DNA of 62,970 bases from Gemmatimonadota bacterium (GTDB lineage Bacteria > Gemmatimonadota > Gemmatimonadetes > Gemmatimonadales > Gemmatimonadaceae), in contig JAHFCS010000001.1 of NCBI GenBank assembly GCA_023249395.1, positions 1 through 62,970 of the forward strand. The letters run 5' to 3'. A program made the position numbers and the translations under genes. A model generated the notes under the pieces. The model did not search any database and was not told the DNA's origin. It worked only from the letters and a program-made list of their open reading frames with translations. Every line of letters begins with the position of its first letter. Position 1 is the stretch's first letter. Below are positions 17,918 through 26,725 of the stretch, piece after piece.

Positions 17918-18892
17918 ATGCAATACCGCCGGCTCGGCAACAGCGACCTCATGGTGTCGGAAATCTCGCTCGGATCCTGGCTCACTTACGGCGCTGGTGT
18001 CGACGACTCCAGCGCCATAGCCTGCGTTAACCGTGCATTCGACCTGGGCATCAACTTCCTCGATACGTCGAACATCTACGGCAAGGGTGCGGCCGAGACC
18101 TTTCTGGGAAAGACTTTGAGCGGCCGCGAGAGATCATCGTACATACTCGCCACCAAGTTGTATTTCCCGATGACCGACACCGACCGCGGGTTGTCGGCTG
18201 CTCAGGTGTACAAGCAGATCGATGCATCGCTGACACGACTTCGTACCGACTATGTCGACCTGTATCAATGCCACCGATACGATCCGTTGACGCCGCTCGG
18301 GGAGACCATGGAAGCGTTGACCGGCGTCATCCGCCAGGGGAAGGCTCGCTACATCGGATTCAGCGAATGGAACGTCGAGCAGATTCGGGCAGCGCTCGAC
18401 CTTCCTCACGTCGAAAAGTTCGTATCGAGCCAGCCACAATACTCGATTCTCTGGCGGTCCCCCGAAGTCGATGTCTTTCCCCTCTGTGCTGCCAATGGCA
18501 TCGGCCAGATTGTCTGGTCACCCCTCGCGCAGGGCGTGCTCACCGGCAAGTATCTGCCGGGACAGCCTCCACCAGCGGATTCCCGTGCGGCGAGCCCTGA
18601 AATGAACGGCTTCCTTGGGGAACGCCTGCGAGGTAATCGCACGCTGACGGCGGTGCAACAGCTCCGCCCCATTGCTGAAGGCCTTGGCCTTACGCTCGCA
18701 CAGCTCGCACTGGCATGGGTGCTTCGGCTCCCCGCCGTATCGTCGGCTATCGTCGGCGCCAGTCGTCCGACTCAGGTGGATGACAACGCCGCTGCATCGG
18801 GTGTCAGGCTCGACCAGGAGACACTGAATGCAATCGACCGTGTGACTCTTCCTCTACTGCGCGATCTCGAAGGAATCCAGTTGCTAACGTAA
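17918..18892 (+). CDS. Aldo/keto reductase (potassium-channel beta-subunit/YghZ-like)
   Basis: A 324-residue NADPH-dependent oxidoreductase with the AKR (beta/alpha)8 barrel. Visible features are LGSWLTYG, FLDTSNIYGKGAAE (catalytic Asp and Tyr), LATKLYF (catalytic Lys), DLYQCHRYD (catalytic His) and the NADP-binding C-terminus AIVGASRPTQVDDN. The spacing and SQPQYSILWR segment match the AKR6/AKR14 group (Kv-beta and YghZ), aldehyde or methylglyoxal reductases. I start at ATG 17918 because homology begins at MQYRRLG; the in-frame upstream extension lies in the duplicated promoter region. Confidence 0.92.
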   Translation: MQYRRLGNSDLMVSEISLGSWLTYGAGVDDSSAIACVNRAFDLGINFLDTSNIYGKGAAETFLGKTLSGRERSSYILATKLYFPMTDTDRGLSAAQVYKQIDASLTRLRTDYVDLYQCHRYDPLTPLGETMEALTGVIRQGKARYIGFSEWNVEQIRAALDLPHVEKFVSSQPQYSILWRSPEVDVFPLCAANGIGQIVWSPLAQGVLTGKYLPGQPPPADSRAASPEMNGFLGERLRGNRTLTAVQQLRPIAEGLGLTLAQLALAWVLRLPAVSSAIVGASRPTQVDDNAAASGVRLDQETLNAIDRVTLPLLRDLEGIQLLT

Positions 18893-18936
18893 ACACTGCG
18901 GCGGCGGATTTTTCGGGAGCTTCTCCAGGATTACTA

Positions 18937-19843
18937 TCACTGCAGAAGGGCACGAGCTTCAGCAACGATATCCCGCGCAGTAATCTCAATCGGTGAGTTT
19001 CGGACAATGATTCGCCATCGACCGTCGCCCTGCGGGAAGGTCCGCGCGGGTTCGCCCGGTACGAAAACTCCCACCACCGGTACACAGAGCGCGGCCGCGA
19101 TGTGAAGTGGGCCGGAGTCATGTCCGATGAACAGTCGCGCCCGCGAAATGGCGAGCGCGACTTCTGTCAGTAATCCTCCAGACAGCTCGTCGGCGAAGAG
19201 CCACCCGGCTTTAGGCTTTGTCAGTCGTCGCAATCGATCCAGCTCTGCCGCCGTTCCGATCCATAGCGGCGAAATTCCAAGCGACGCCAGTTCCGTCGCG
19301 ACATCGATCCATTCGCTCAGCCTTACGCACCGCTTCTCGCTTCCGGCAAAGGGATGGAGAGCCGCATAGCTTTCATCGCGACAAGATTCTCCCGCAGCGC
19401 GCTTCTGCTCGAGCCGTGTCACGTCCAGTCGATATCGAAGCCGACTGGTTGTGATGCCGAGTGCCTCCAGCAATCGTGCCACTTCGCTCAGTACCGGCTT
19501 GCTACGGTCTTCAGCGGGAAGCGTCCGCGTTAGCCATCTCTTGTTCCGCCGACGCTCGAGTCCGATGCGAATGGGTATTCCCGTTGCGGCGACCGCAGCC
19601 GCAGTGCGCCATGGTGCAAAGCAGAGTATCGCCATGTCGAATCGCCGCTGCCGGATGGATGAGGTGATTCGAAGAAAATGAAGCAACGATCCCGTCCTTG
19701 CACCACACGCCAATGTGCGCCGTTGGAAAGTTTTCCCTCAGCGGCTGCAGCAGGGCTGACGCGAATACGAGATCGCCGATGTTGTCGAGGCTGACGACAA
19801 GGATACGCCTGGGCATTCGCCGTTGCTCGGCTTCGGTCGTCAT
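18937..19843 (-). pseudogene. GT9-family (heptosyltransferase-like) glycosyltransferase, frameshifted
   Basis: The gene is split between two frames. From ATG 19843, preceded by GGAGGACAAG, frame 1 reads MPRRILVVSLDNIGDLVFASALLQ, the GT9 N-terminus, up to about HLIHPAA. Another frame then gives RFDMAILCFAPWRTA and continues to the classic GT9 nucleotide-sugar site FIGHDSGPLHIAAALCVPVVGVF and the 3' end at 18937. The joint is near 19641-19660; removing one base there restores HPAARFDMAIL. A heptosyltransferase-like role in LPS core or glycan assembly is expected of an intact version. Sequencing error and true pseudogene cannot be separated here. Confidence 0.75.
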
Positions 19844-20027
19844 CGTAGCTTGTCCTCCGCCGAAGTCTGCCGCGTCGAGCATTCAAGCCCGGATTCGGTC
19901 ACCGAGACGGCTCTTCCCGGCACACGGAAGGTATTCCCGCAAGTCCTCAGCGACGAGAGCAGGTGTGCACAGCGCTATAGTCGGACATACGCCCCTTCTC
20001 GAAGGACGGTCACCGGAATCAGCGCTG

Positions 20028-21155
20028 GTGGATCCGCGGGAACAGTCGCCAGTCTCGGTGTTGCATGTCGACACGGAGCGCGGGTGGCGCGGCGGCCAGC
20101 GTCAGGTTCTCTGGCTCGTCGAAGCATTGATGCGTTCGGGGCATCATTGCATCATTGCCGCGCGCCCTGGTGAGCCTCTCGCCCTCCGCGCGGCGGAACG
20201 CGGAATCCGCGTGGTTCCCTGCTCACCTCGGTGGGAGTTTGACGGCTTGGCCATTGCTCAGCTCTCGCGATTCGTTCGCCGAGAGCGCATCCAGGTGGTC
20301 CATGCTCATACAGCTCATGCCGCGTCGATCGCCCTGTTTTGCGGACGGAACGCGAAGCTGGTCATTACCAGACGTGTAGACTTCACCCTCCAACCGAACT
20401 GGCTGTCACGCCTCAAGTACCGCCGCGCCGCCGCCATTATCGCCATTTCGGAAGCGGTCGCTGAGGCGCTTGCCGCGAGCGAGGTCGATCCCGCGCGGAT
20501 CGAAGTAATTCCGAGCGGAGTGGATCTGAGCCGTCCTCTCCCTCGACCCGACGGTGAAACGGTGCGTCGGCTCGGAATTCCCGAAGGCGCCCCACTGGTC
20601 GTGATGGTCGCCGCACTGGCAGAACACAAAGATCCCGCGACATTCGTGTCCGCGATGAAAACCGTCGTCGATGCGATCCCCAGCGCTCATGCACTGTTGA
20701 TTGGGGAAGGACCGCTGCGTTCTGTCGTCGAACGATCGATCGAACAACTGGGTCTCGCGAACAATGTCCATCTCGCGGGATATCGCCCCGACGTTGATGC
20801 GCTCATGGCGACAGCAGACGTGGTCGTGCTGAGCTCTCGGCAGGAAGGACTGGGCACCGTGTTGATCGACGCCCTGTGGATGGGCAAGGCGGTTGCGGCC
20901 ACACGCGCCGGCGGAATTCCGGAAATCGTAGAGGATGGAAAATGCGGACTCCTCTCTCCCCCTGAGGACGCAGCCGCGCTTGGCCGTTCGATTATCCGCC
21001 TGCTCGGCGACAGTGCGCTCCGCGCACGCTTCGGCGCTGCAGGTCGCGCGCGCGCCGAGATGTTCTCCATCGAGCGAACGGCCAGCTGCACAGCACTGGT
21101 TTACCAGCGAGTCGCTCCTGTCGCCGCTTACTTGAGGAATCGCTCCGCGAGCTGA
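20028..21155 (+). CDS. GT4-family glycosyltransferase
   Basis: A retaining GT-B glycosyltransferase of about 375 residues. LHVDTERGWRGGQRQVLWL is the typical GT4 N-terminal donor/acceptor loop, VVHAHTAHAAS follows, PSGVDLSRPL precedes the C-domain, and the EX7E-type site is in SSRQEGLGTVLIDALWMGKAV with AGGIPEIVEDGKCG after it. The likely role is LPS or exopolysaccharide synthesis, consistent with the divergent GT9 gene. GTG 20028 keeps the complete first beta strand; GTG 20058 is the main alternative. The stop overlaps the convergent 91-residue gene by 28 bp. Confidence 0.88.
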   Translation: MDPREQSPVSVLHVDTERGWRGGQRQVLWLVEALMRSGHHCIIAARPGEPLALRAAERGIRVVPCSPRWEFDGLAIAQLSRFVRRERIQVVHAHTAHAASIALFCGRNAKLVITRRVDFTLQPNWLSRLKYRRAAAIIAISEAVAEALAASEVDPARIEVIPSGVDLSRPLPRPDGETVRRLGIPEGAPLVVMVAALAEHKDPATFVSAMKTVVDAIPSAHALLIGEGPLRSVVERSIEQLGLANNVHLAGYRPDVDALMATADVVVLSSRQEGLGTVLIDALWMGKAVAATRAGGIPEIVEDGKCGLLSPPEDAAALGRSIIRLLGDSALRARFGAAGRARAEMFSIERTASCTALVYQRVAPVAAYLRNRSAS

Positions 21156-21403
21156 ATCAGACGCTCGTCGCTCTTGCTCCGTGCGCGCTCGAGAATACGC
21201 TCGACGTGCGGTTTGAGGCGAGCTTCGCCCCAATAGTACCCTGTGGCCATCTCGGCACTTCCGGTCTGGCCGTCACGCGCCGCGTCGAGCAGCGCTTCGG
21301 CTGCTGCTTCGTCGTACGCAGGGTGATCTCGCGCCGGCAGCGTGAATCTGCGTGACGGATCGCCCCACGAAGCGCCATCCTCCTTGACAAAGGCTCTCGA
21401 CAT
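21128..21403 (-). CDS. Small conserved-looking hypothetical protein
   Basis: 91 residues, soluble, probably alpha-helical. The N-terminus MSRAFVKEDGASWGDP resembles the extreme N-terminus of some GreA/Rnk-type proteins, but the elongation-factor coiled coil and FKBP-like domain are absent. The middle (ARDHPAYDEAAAEALLDAAR) and C-terminal helices (LKPHVERILERARSKSDERLIQLAERFL) show no motif I can assign. The position 13 bp upstream of the aldo/keto reductase gene's stop, on the same strand, suggests co-transcription. Confidence 0.65.
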   Translation of the reverse strand: MSRAFVKEDGASWGDPSRRFTLPARDHPAYDEAAAEALLDAARDGQTGSAEMATGYYWGEARLKPHVERILERARSKSDERLIQLAERFLK

Positions 21404-21416
21404 CTGAAGTGACCGC

Positions 21417-22391
21417 TTAGTGACCCTTTACCGGGTGTGGTTTGTACGGCGCCTCGAGCGTCGTAATCTGTTCGTCGGTGAGCTTTACTTCCAACGCTCG
21501 CACAGCGCTTTCAATATGCTCAAGCTTAGTCGCTCCAATTATCGGAGCGGCAACTGCCCGCCTCGACAGCAGCCATCCGAGCGCCACTTCTCCCGGCGCC
21601 ATACCGATCGCCTCGGCGACCTTTCTCACCGCCTGCACGACCTCTAGATCACCAGGCGAATCGTACAGGTCGACGGCGTACTGATCGTTCGCCGCGCGCA
21701 CTGTGCCTTCGGTCGGTGACGGCGTCGTCCTCGCCAGTCTACCGCGCGCGAGCGGTGACCAGGGAATCAAGCCAATCCCTTCGGCGACGCAAACCGGAAT
21801 CATCTCACGCTCTTCTTCGCGATAGATGAGGTTGTAGTGATTCTGCATCGATACGAATCGAGCCCAGCCGTTACGCTCTGAAACACTGAGCGACTTCGCC
21901 ATCTGCCAGGCGTAGCCGGAGCTCGCCCCGATGTACCGCACCTTGCCCTGATGAACGAGATGATCGAGCGCTCCCAGCGTCTCCTCGATCGGAACGGTGC
22001 TCTTGAATCGGTGGATCTGGTAGAGATCGATCGTCTCCACTCCCAGGCGCGTGAGGCTTGCCTCACATGCCTGGACGATGTGCTTGCGCGACAGGCCGCC
22101 CATGTTCGGGCCATCACCCATGGGGAAGTGAACCTTCGTGGCGAGGACGATCTCTTCCATCTTCGCCATCTCTCGCAGTGCGCGTCCCGTCACTTCCTCG
22201 CTAACGCCCATTGAGTACATGTCGGCGGTGTCGAAGAAGTTGATCCCGAGATCGAGGGCCTTCCTGTAGAATGGACGTGCATCGGCCTCGTCGAGAACCC
22301 ACGGCCGCCATTTCGAGCTGCCGTAGCTCATGCACCCGAGACAAATTCGGGAGACCATCAGGCCGCTGCTGCCGAGTTGCGTGTATTGCAT
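21417..22391 (-). CDS. Aldo/keto reductase (YajO/AKR11-like)
   Basis: A 324-residue NADPH-dependent aldo/keto reductase. FFDTADMYSMGVSEE holds the catalytic Asp and Tyr, LATKVHFPM the catalytic Lys, DLYQIHRFK the catalytic His, and PIIGATKLEHIESAVRAL the cofactor-binding end. The MQYTQLGSSGLMVSRICLGCMSYG start defines ATG 22391; a longer reading adds only unrelated residues. It resembles E. coli YajO and oxidoreductases annotated as acting on aryl or aliphatic aldehydes. It has the same length as the 17918 reductase but is clearly a different subfamily. Confidence 0.92.
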   Translation of the reverse strand: MQYTQLGSSGLMVSRICLGCMSYGSSKWRPWVLDEADARPFYRKALDLGINFFDTADMYSMGVSEEVTGRALREMAKMEEIVLATKVHFPMGDGPNMGGLSRKHIVQACEASLTRLGVETIDLYQIHRFKSTVPIEETLGALDHLVHQGKVRYIGASSGYAWQMAKSLSVSERNGWARFVSMQNHYNLIYREEEREMIPVCVAEGIGLIPWSPLARGRLARTTPSPTEGTVRAANDQYAVDLYDSPGDLEVVQAVRKVAEAIGMAPGEVALGWLLSRRAVAAPIIGATKLEHIESAVRALEVKLTDEQITTLEAPYKPHPVKGH

Positions 22392-22455
22392 ATGACAGGA
22401 TGCTATCCGTTGACTGGTTGCCTTCGCAAGAACGCGAGGCATACTTTGAGCCGCA

Positions 22456-23232
22456 ATGAAATTCCCCGGCCGTCCAGGTCTTCTGCTGGCATTCCCGGCT
22501 ATCGCGTCGGTCGGGTCGGGACAGGTTCAATCTGCACCACGCACAATTCTCGCTGTCGGCGCCCACGCCGGTGACATGGAGCTCACCGCCGGCCCGCTCC
22601 TGATTCACCAGAAGAAGCGTGGGGATCGCATCGTGATTCTCCACATGACCCTCGGCGAAGGTGGTAATCCTCGTCTTTCACCGACGGCTTACGGAAATCA
22701 GAAACGAAAAGAGGCGCTGGCCGCCGATTCGGCCATCGGCGCGGAGACCATCTTCGCTCCCTACAAGGACGGCGAGATCCCCAACGACGATGCGGCGCGG
22801 CGCTATGTTGCCGACATAATCCGTCAGGTGAAGCCTGTCTATGTCGTGACACACTGGCAGAAGAGCATCCACAAAGACCACTCTGCCACCAGCGCGATCG
22901 TTCAGGATGCGGTTCTCCTGGCGTCGCTCCCCGGGGTCGAGACGGCGCATCCGGCACATCGCGGGATTCGTGGAATCTTCTACGCCGACAACTGGGAGGA
23001 CGCCGAAGACTTCAAGCCATTCGTCTACGTTGATGTCAGCGACGACATGCTTCAGTGGCGGGGTGCGGTGTCGAAGTACGAATTCGTTCGCGGCGGGATT
23101 TCGTCCTTCCACTACCTCGATTACTACGACGCCCTCTCCATTGTTCACGGGGCAGTCGCCGGGAAGCACCGTGCCGTGAGCTTCGACATCGACAGCTTCG
23201 GGAAGCGCCGCGTCCTCGATGCGCTTCCCTGA
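22456..23232 (+). CDS. Exported PIG-L/LmbE-family deacetylase
   Basis: A 258-residue PIG-L-type zinc N-deacetylase. The first 25-28 residues look like a Sec signal (LLLAFPAIASVGSGQVQSA). The metal motif usually written AHPDDE appears as AHAGDME (His37, Asp40): the zinc ligands His and Asp remain, but the preceding Asp, the general base in MshB/BshB, is Gly. The third ligand lies in IHKDHSA. YKDGEIPND and FYADNWED are other recognisable blocks. Substrates of the family are N-acetylglucosamine conjugates. It is followed after 4 nt by a GH9 gene and then Fpg, suggesting one transcript. Confidence 0.85.
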   Translation: MKFPGRPGLLLAFPAIASVGSGQVQSAPRTILAVGAHAGDMELTAGPLLIHQKKRGDRIVILHMTLGEGGNPRLSPTAYGNQKRKEALAADSAIGAETIFAPYKDGEIPNDDAARRYVADIIRQVKPVYVVTHWQKSIHKDHSATSAIVQDAVLLASLPGVETAHPAHRGIRGIFYADNWEDAEDFKPFVYVDVSDDMLQWRGAVSKYEFVRGGISSFHYLDYYDALSIVHGAVAGKHRAVSFDIDSFGKRRVLDALP

Positions 23233-23236
23233 CCCG

Positions 23237-25015
23237 ATGTTGCTCCGTCGCACGCTGACACTGTTCGGCGCCTGTGCAACACTGGGATCGGCTCAGGCTC
23301 AGACTCCTGCCGTGCGAAGCTTCATCCGCGTGAACCAGCTCGGCTATTTGCCCGGCGCGCCGAAGACAGCCATCGTCTGTTCGCTGGATTCAACGTCGAT
23401 CAAGTCGTTCACGATCCAGGATGCGTCGGGCCACGTTGTGTTCGGCCCTCGGCTGGCGATAAGCAGCGGACCGTTCGGGCCTTGCGCGTCGACGCATCGC
23501 CTCGATTTCTCGGTGCTCAGGGCTAGCGGGCGGTACACGATCGCCGCCGGCGGCACGACCTCGCCACCGGTTCGTATCGACCCGAATGCTTATGCCGGTG
23601 CCGCCGATACACTCCTCTACTACATGCGCGAGCAGCGCTCCGGCTTCAATCCACTCATCAGGGATTCGGTTCATCGGCATGACGGCCTCATCGTCGATCA
23701 CCCGACGCGAACCGGTGAGTTCATCGATGTCTCCGGTGGATGGGCTGATGCGTCCGATTATCTCCAGTACGTTACGACTTCGGCGAATGCGACATTCGTC
23801 ATGCTGATGGCCTATCGGGACAACCCACGTGCGTTCGCCGACAACTTCGCCGCCAATGGACTTCCCGGTTCTAACGGCATTCCCGACGTACTCGACGAAG
23901 CCCGGCATGGTCTCGACTGGCTGCTTCGCATGTATCCCGGGGGCGATGACATGTTCAATCAGATCGCCGACGACCGCGACCACCGGTATTGGGATCTTCC
24001 TTGGACGGATTCCGCGGACTACGGATGGGGCCACGGAAAGGAGCGTCCGGTCTACCCTTGCACCGGCAAGCCACAGGGCTTGATAAAGGCGAAGAACAGA
24101 TCGACTGGATATGCCTCCACGGCTGGCAAGTACGTGGCCGCCTTCGGGCTCGGAGCTTCAGTATTTTCGAAGCGAGACTCGTCTTATGCCGCCACTCTCC
24201 GCCAACGCGGCCTCGCCGCGTATCGCCTCGGCCGGATTCACGAGGGAGTTTGCCAGACCGCGCCCGGGGGCCAGCCGTACTTCTATGAGGAGGACGACTG
24301 GCGCGACGACATGGAGCTCGGCGCTGCTTCGTTGATCGACGCGACGGGCGAGCTGCACTATCTCGGCGATGCGCTTCTCTACGCACGACAGGAACCGGTC
24401 ACTCCGTGGATGGGGAAAGACACCGCGCGACATTACCAGTGGTATCCCTGGCATAACAACGGACACTACGAGGCGTGGCGACACGGATCAGCCGGTGAGC
24501 GTTCACAGCTTACGAGCTTTTACCGTCGAGGACTCGCTGCCGTTGTTGGTCGCGCGAACAACGGATTTCGTGTCGGCATTCCCTTCATCTGGTGCTCCAA
24601 CGATCTGATGGCGAGCTTCGCGACCCAGGCGTACCTCTACCGCCGGATGACTGGCGACAATCGCTTTCGCGAGTACGAAGCGGCTGCGCTCGACTGGCTC
24701 CTTGGCGCCAATCCCTGGGGCATTTCGATGATCATCGGCCTTCCACAGTCTGGCAATTACGCCCGCGATCCCCATTCGGTGATTGCCAAGGAGCTCAAGC
24801 TGCAGCTCACCGGAGGGCTGATAGATGGACCAGTGTATCGATCCATCTACCAGAATCTTCTCTTCATCAGTCTTCACGACCCCGACGAGTATGCCGCATT
24901 CAACACCGGATTCATCGTTTATCACGACGACATCGGCGACTACTCCACCAACGAGCCAATCATGGACGGTACCGCGAATCTCGCTTACCTGTTCGCTGCA
25001 ATGACACGGCGGTAA
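23237..25015 (+). CDS. Secreted glycoside hydrolase family 9 enzyme
   Basis: A 592-residue exported glycosidase. After a signal peptide (MLLRRTLTLFGACATLGSAQAQ) comes an N-terminal Ig-like CelD domain beginning FIRVNQLGYLPGAPK, then the (alpha/alpha)6 GH9 barrel. The catalytic base aspartates are in GGWADASDYLQY and the acid glutamate is in DYSTNEPIMDGTANLAYL. GH9 includes endoglucanases, cellobiohydrolases and exo-beta-glucosaminidases. ATG 23237 is chosen because it opens a clean signal peptide; ATG 23219 is six codons earlier. Coupling to a PIG-L deacetylase suggests an amino-sugar polymer as a possible substrate. Confidence 0.9.
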   Translation: MLLRRTLTLFGACATLGSAQAQTPAVRSFIRVNQLGYLPGAPKTAIVCSLDSTSIKSFTIQDASGHVVFGPRLAISSGPFGPCASTHRLDFSVLRASGRYTIAAGGTTSPPVRIDPNAYAGAADTLLYYMREQRSGFNPLIRDSVHRHDGLIVDHPTRTGEFIDVSGGWADASDYLQYVTTSANATFVMLMAYRDNPRAFADNFAANGLPGSNGIPDVLDEARHGLDWLLRMYPGGDDMFNQIADDRDHRYWDLPWTDSADYGWGHGKERPVYPCTGKPQGLIKAKNRSTGYASTAGKYVAAFGLGASVFSKRDSSYAATLRQRGLAAYRLGRIHEGVCQTAPGGQPYFYEEDDWRDDMELGAASLIDATGELHYLGDALLYARQEPVTPWMGKDTARHYQWYPWHNNGHYEAWRHGSAGERSQLTSFYRRGLAAVVGRANNGFRVGIPFIWCSNDLMASFATQAYLYRRMTGDNRFREYEAAALDWLLGANPWGISMIIGLPQSGNYARDPHSVIAKELKLQLTGGLIDGPVYRSIYQNLLFISLHDPDEYAAFNTGFIVYHDDIGDYSTNEPIMDGTANLAYLFAAMTRR

Positions 25016-25024
25016 CGCCGGCGC

Positions 25025-25906
25025 GTGCCCGAGCTCCCGGACATCACCATCTACATCGAGGCGCTCGAGCAGCGCATCGTCGGACACACCCTCCACCGTA
25101 TCCGCATTGCGAACCCCTTCCTTGTCCGCTCCGTAGATCCGCCCATTGCCGGGGCAGCGGGGAGGCGCGTGACGGCGATTCAGCGAATCGGGAAGCGTAT
25201 CGCAATCGGCTTCGACAACGATCTCTGGATCGTGATCCATCTCATGATCGCCGGTCGTTTTCGCTGGCTGGCCGCAGGAGCGAAGATCCCGGGAAAACTG
25301 GGATTGGCCGCTTTCGATTTCGACAACGGCTCGCTGATTCTCACCGAAGCAGGGTCCACTCGACGTGCGTCTCTGAATGTCGTGAAAGGCGAAGCGGCAC
25401 TACGAGAGATCGACCGCGGTGGACTCGAGCCGCTTAAATGTTCTCCCGACGAATTTTCCACCCGGCTTACCAGCGAAAACCACACGCTTAAACGCGCACT
25501 CACCGACCCAACACTGTTCAGCGGAATAGGCAACGCCTACTCCGACGAGATTCTCCATCGTGCGCGCCTTTCACCTCTCAAGCTCACCAGCCGCCTCACA
25601 GCAGCGGAAGTCGCGAGACTCTTCGGCGCGACACGCGAGACGCTTGTCGATTGGATTGCGCGACTTCGTGCCGATACAGGCAATGACTTCCCCGCGAAAG
25701 TCACCGCCTTTCGCGAAAGAATGGCCGTCCATGGACAATACGGAAAGCCGTGCCCTGTTTGCTCGACTCCGGTGCAGCGGATCCGCTACGCGAGCAATGA
25801 GACCAACTATTGCCCACGTTGTCAGACCGAGGGAAGGTTGCTCGCGGACCGCGCGCTGTCGCGTCTTCTCAAGCAGGATTGGCCCCGGTCGATCGACGAA
25901 CTCTGA
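25025..25906 (+). CDS. mutM: Formamidopyrimidine-DNA glycosylase (Fpg/Nei family)
   Basis: A 293-residue bifunctional glycosylase/AP lyase for oxidised purines. It begins MPELPDI, where mature Pro1 and Glu2 are the catalytic residues, using a GTG start at 25025. The H2TH region holds LFSGIGNAYSDEILHRARLSP, and the C-terminal zinc finger is CPVCSTPVQRIRYASNETNYCPRC, with all four cysteines. Compared with E. coli MutM the beta-hairpin Lys57 region differs (IGKRIAIGF), so Fpg versus Nei-like specificity is not certain. It lies 9 nt after the GH9 stop. Confidence 0.92.
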   Translation: MPELPDITIYIEALEQRIVGHTLHRIRIANPFLVRSVDPPIAGAAGRRVTAIQRIGKRIAIGFDNDLWIVIHLMIAGRFRWLAAGAKIPGKLGLAAFDFDNGSLILTEAGSTRRASLNVVKGEAALREIDRGGLEPLKCSPDEFSTRLTSENHTLKRALTDPTLFSGIGNAYSDEILHRARLSPLKLTSRLTAAEVARLFGATRETLVDWIARLRADTGNDFPAKVTAFRERMAVHGQYGKPCPVCSTPVQRIRYASNETNYCPRCQTEGRLLADRALSRLLKQDWPRSIDEL

Positions 25907-25912
25907 CGGGGC

Positions 25913-26725
25913 CTACTGAGTCGGGGCGCCCTTCAGCGACAGGTCGAAGCGAAGCGTGGCGAGCGATTGTCCACCGTCACATACCATCACGGTGCCGGTA
26001 ATGAACCGCGCTGCATCAGAGCAGAGGAAAAGTGCGAGATCTGCTATTTCACTCTTCTCCGCGAATCGCCCCAGTGGAATCATCTTCATCAGATACGTGC
26101 GCGCTTTGTCGGTGGGTGCGAGCCTGCGCATGCCCTCGGTGTCGTCCACTGCACCAGGAGCAATGGAGTTGACCCTCACGCCCTCCGTTCCCCACTCCAG
26201 TGCGAGCGTCCTCGTGAGCATATCCACGCCAGCTTTCGCCGCACAGACGTGCGCTTGCATCATCATCGGTATGAATGCCTGCGTCGCCGAGATATTGATG
26301 ATGGATGCCCCTGGACGCTTCAGGTGCTCGAAGACCGCACGACAGGTGTTGAAAGTGCCCAGCAGATCGATATCCACCACTGACTTGAACCCATTGGCAG
26401 ACATGCCGAGCACTGGCGCGGGGAAATTTCCCGCCGCGCCACAGACGACAATGTCGATCGCACCGAGCTTATCCCGAACAGCTGCGATAGCGCCGGCAAG
26501 AGCATCGTAGTTTCTAACATCAGCCGCGAATCCAACGGCGGCGGCTCCGCGCATGGCAATGCTTGCGGCCGCTGCGTCGAGCTTCTCCTGCGTTCGGCCG
26601 ATCAATCCCACCTTCGCTCCGTGCTCCGCAAATCGCTCAGCGATCGCGAGATTGATTCCGCTGCCACCTCCGGTAACGAGCGCGACTTTGCCCGCGAGCT
26701 GTCCCTCACGAAATGCCGACGTCAT
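25913..26725 (-). CDS. Short-chain dehydrogenase/reductase, 2,4-dienoyl-CoA reductase-like
   Basis: A 270-residue SDR. The cofactor motif is TGGGSGINLAIAERFAEHG, with NAG replaced by GAAGNFPAP. The usual YxxxK is HVCAAK: the catalytic Lys remains but the Tyr position is His, as in the DECR group, where a different residue donates the proton. NSIAPGAVDDTEGM and ITGTVMVCDGGQSL are the substrate-loop and C-terminal blocks. Probable role: reduction of 2,4-dienoyl-CoA during unsaturated fatty acid breakdown. Four-base ATGA overlap with the upstream regulator gene. Confidence 0.87.
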   Translation of the reverse strand: MTSAFREGQLAGKVALVTGGGSGINLAIAERFAEHGAKVGLIGRTQEKLDAAAASIAMRGAAAVGFAADVRNYDALAGAIAAVRDKLGAIDIVVCGAAGNFPAPVLGMSANGFKSVVDIDLLGTFNTCRAVFEHLKRPGASIINISATQAFIPMMMQAHVCAAKAGVDMLTRTLALEWGTEGVRVNSIAPGAVDDTEGMRRLAPTDKARTYLMKMIPLGRFAEKSEIADLALFLCSDAARFITGTVMVCDGGQSLATLRFDLSLKGAPTQ

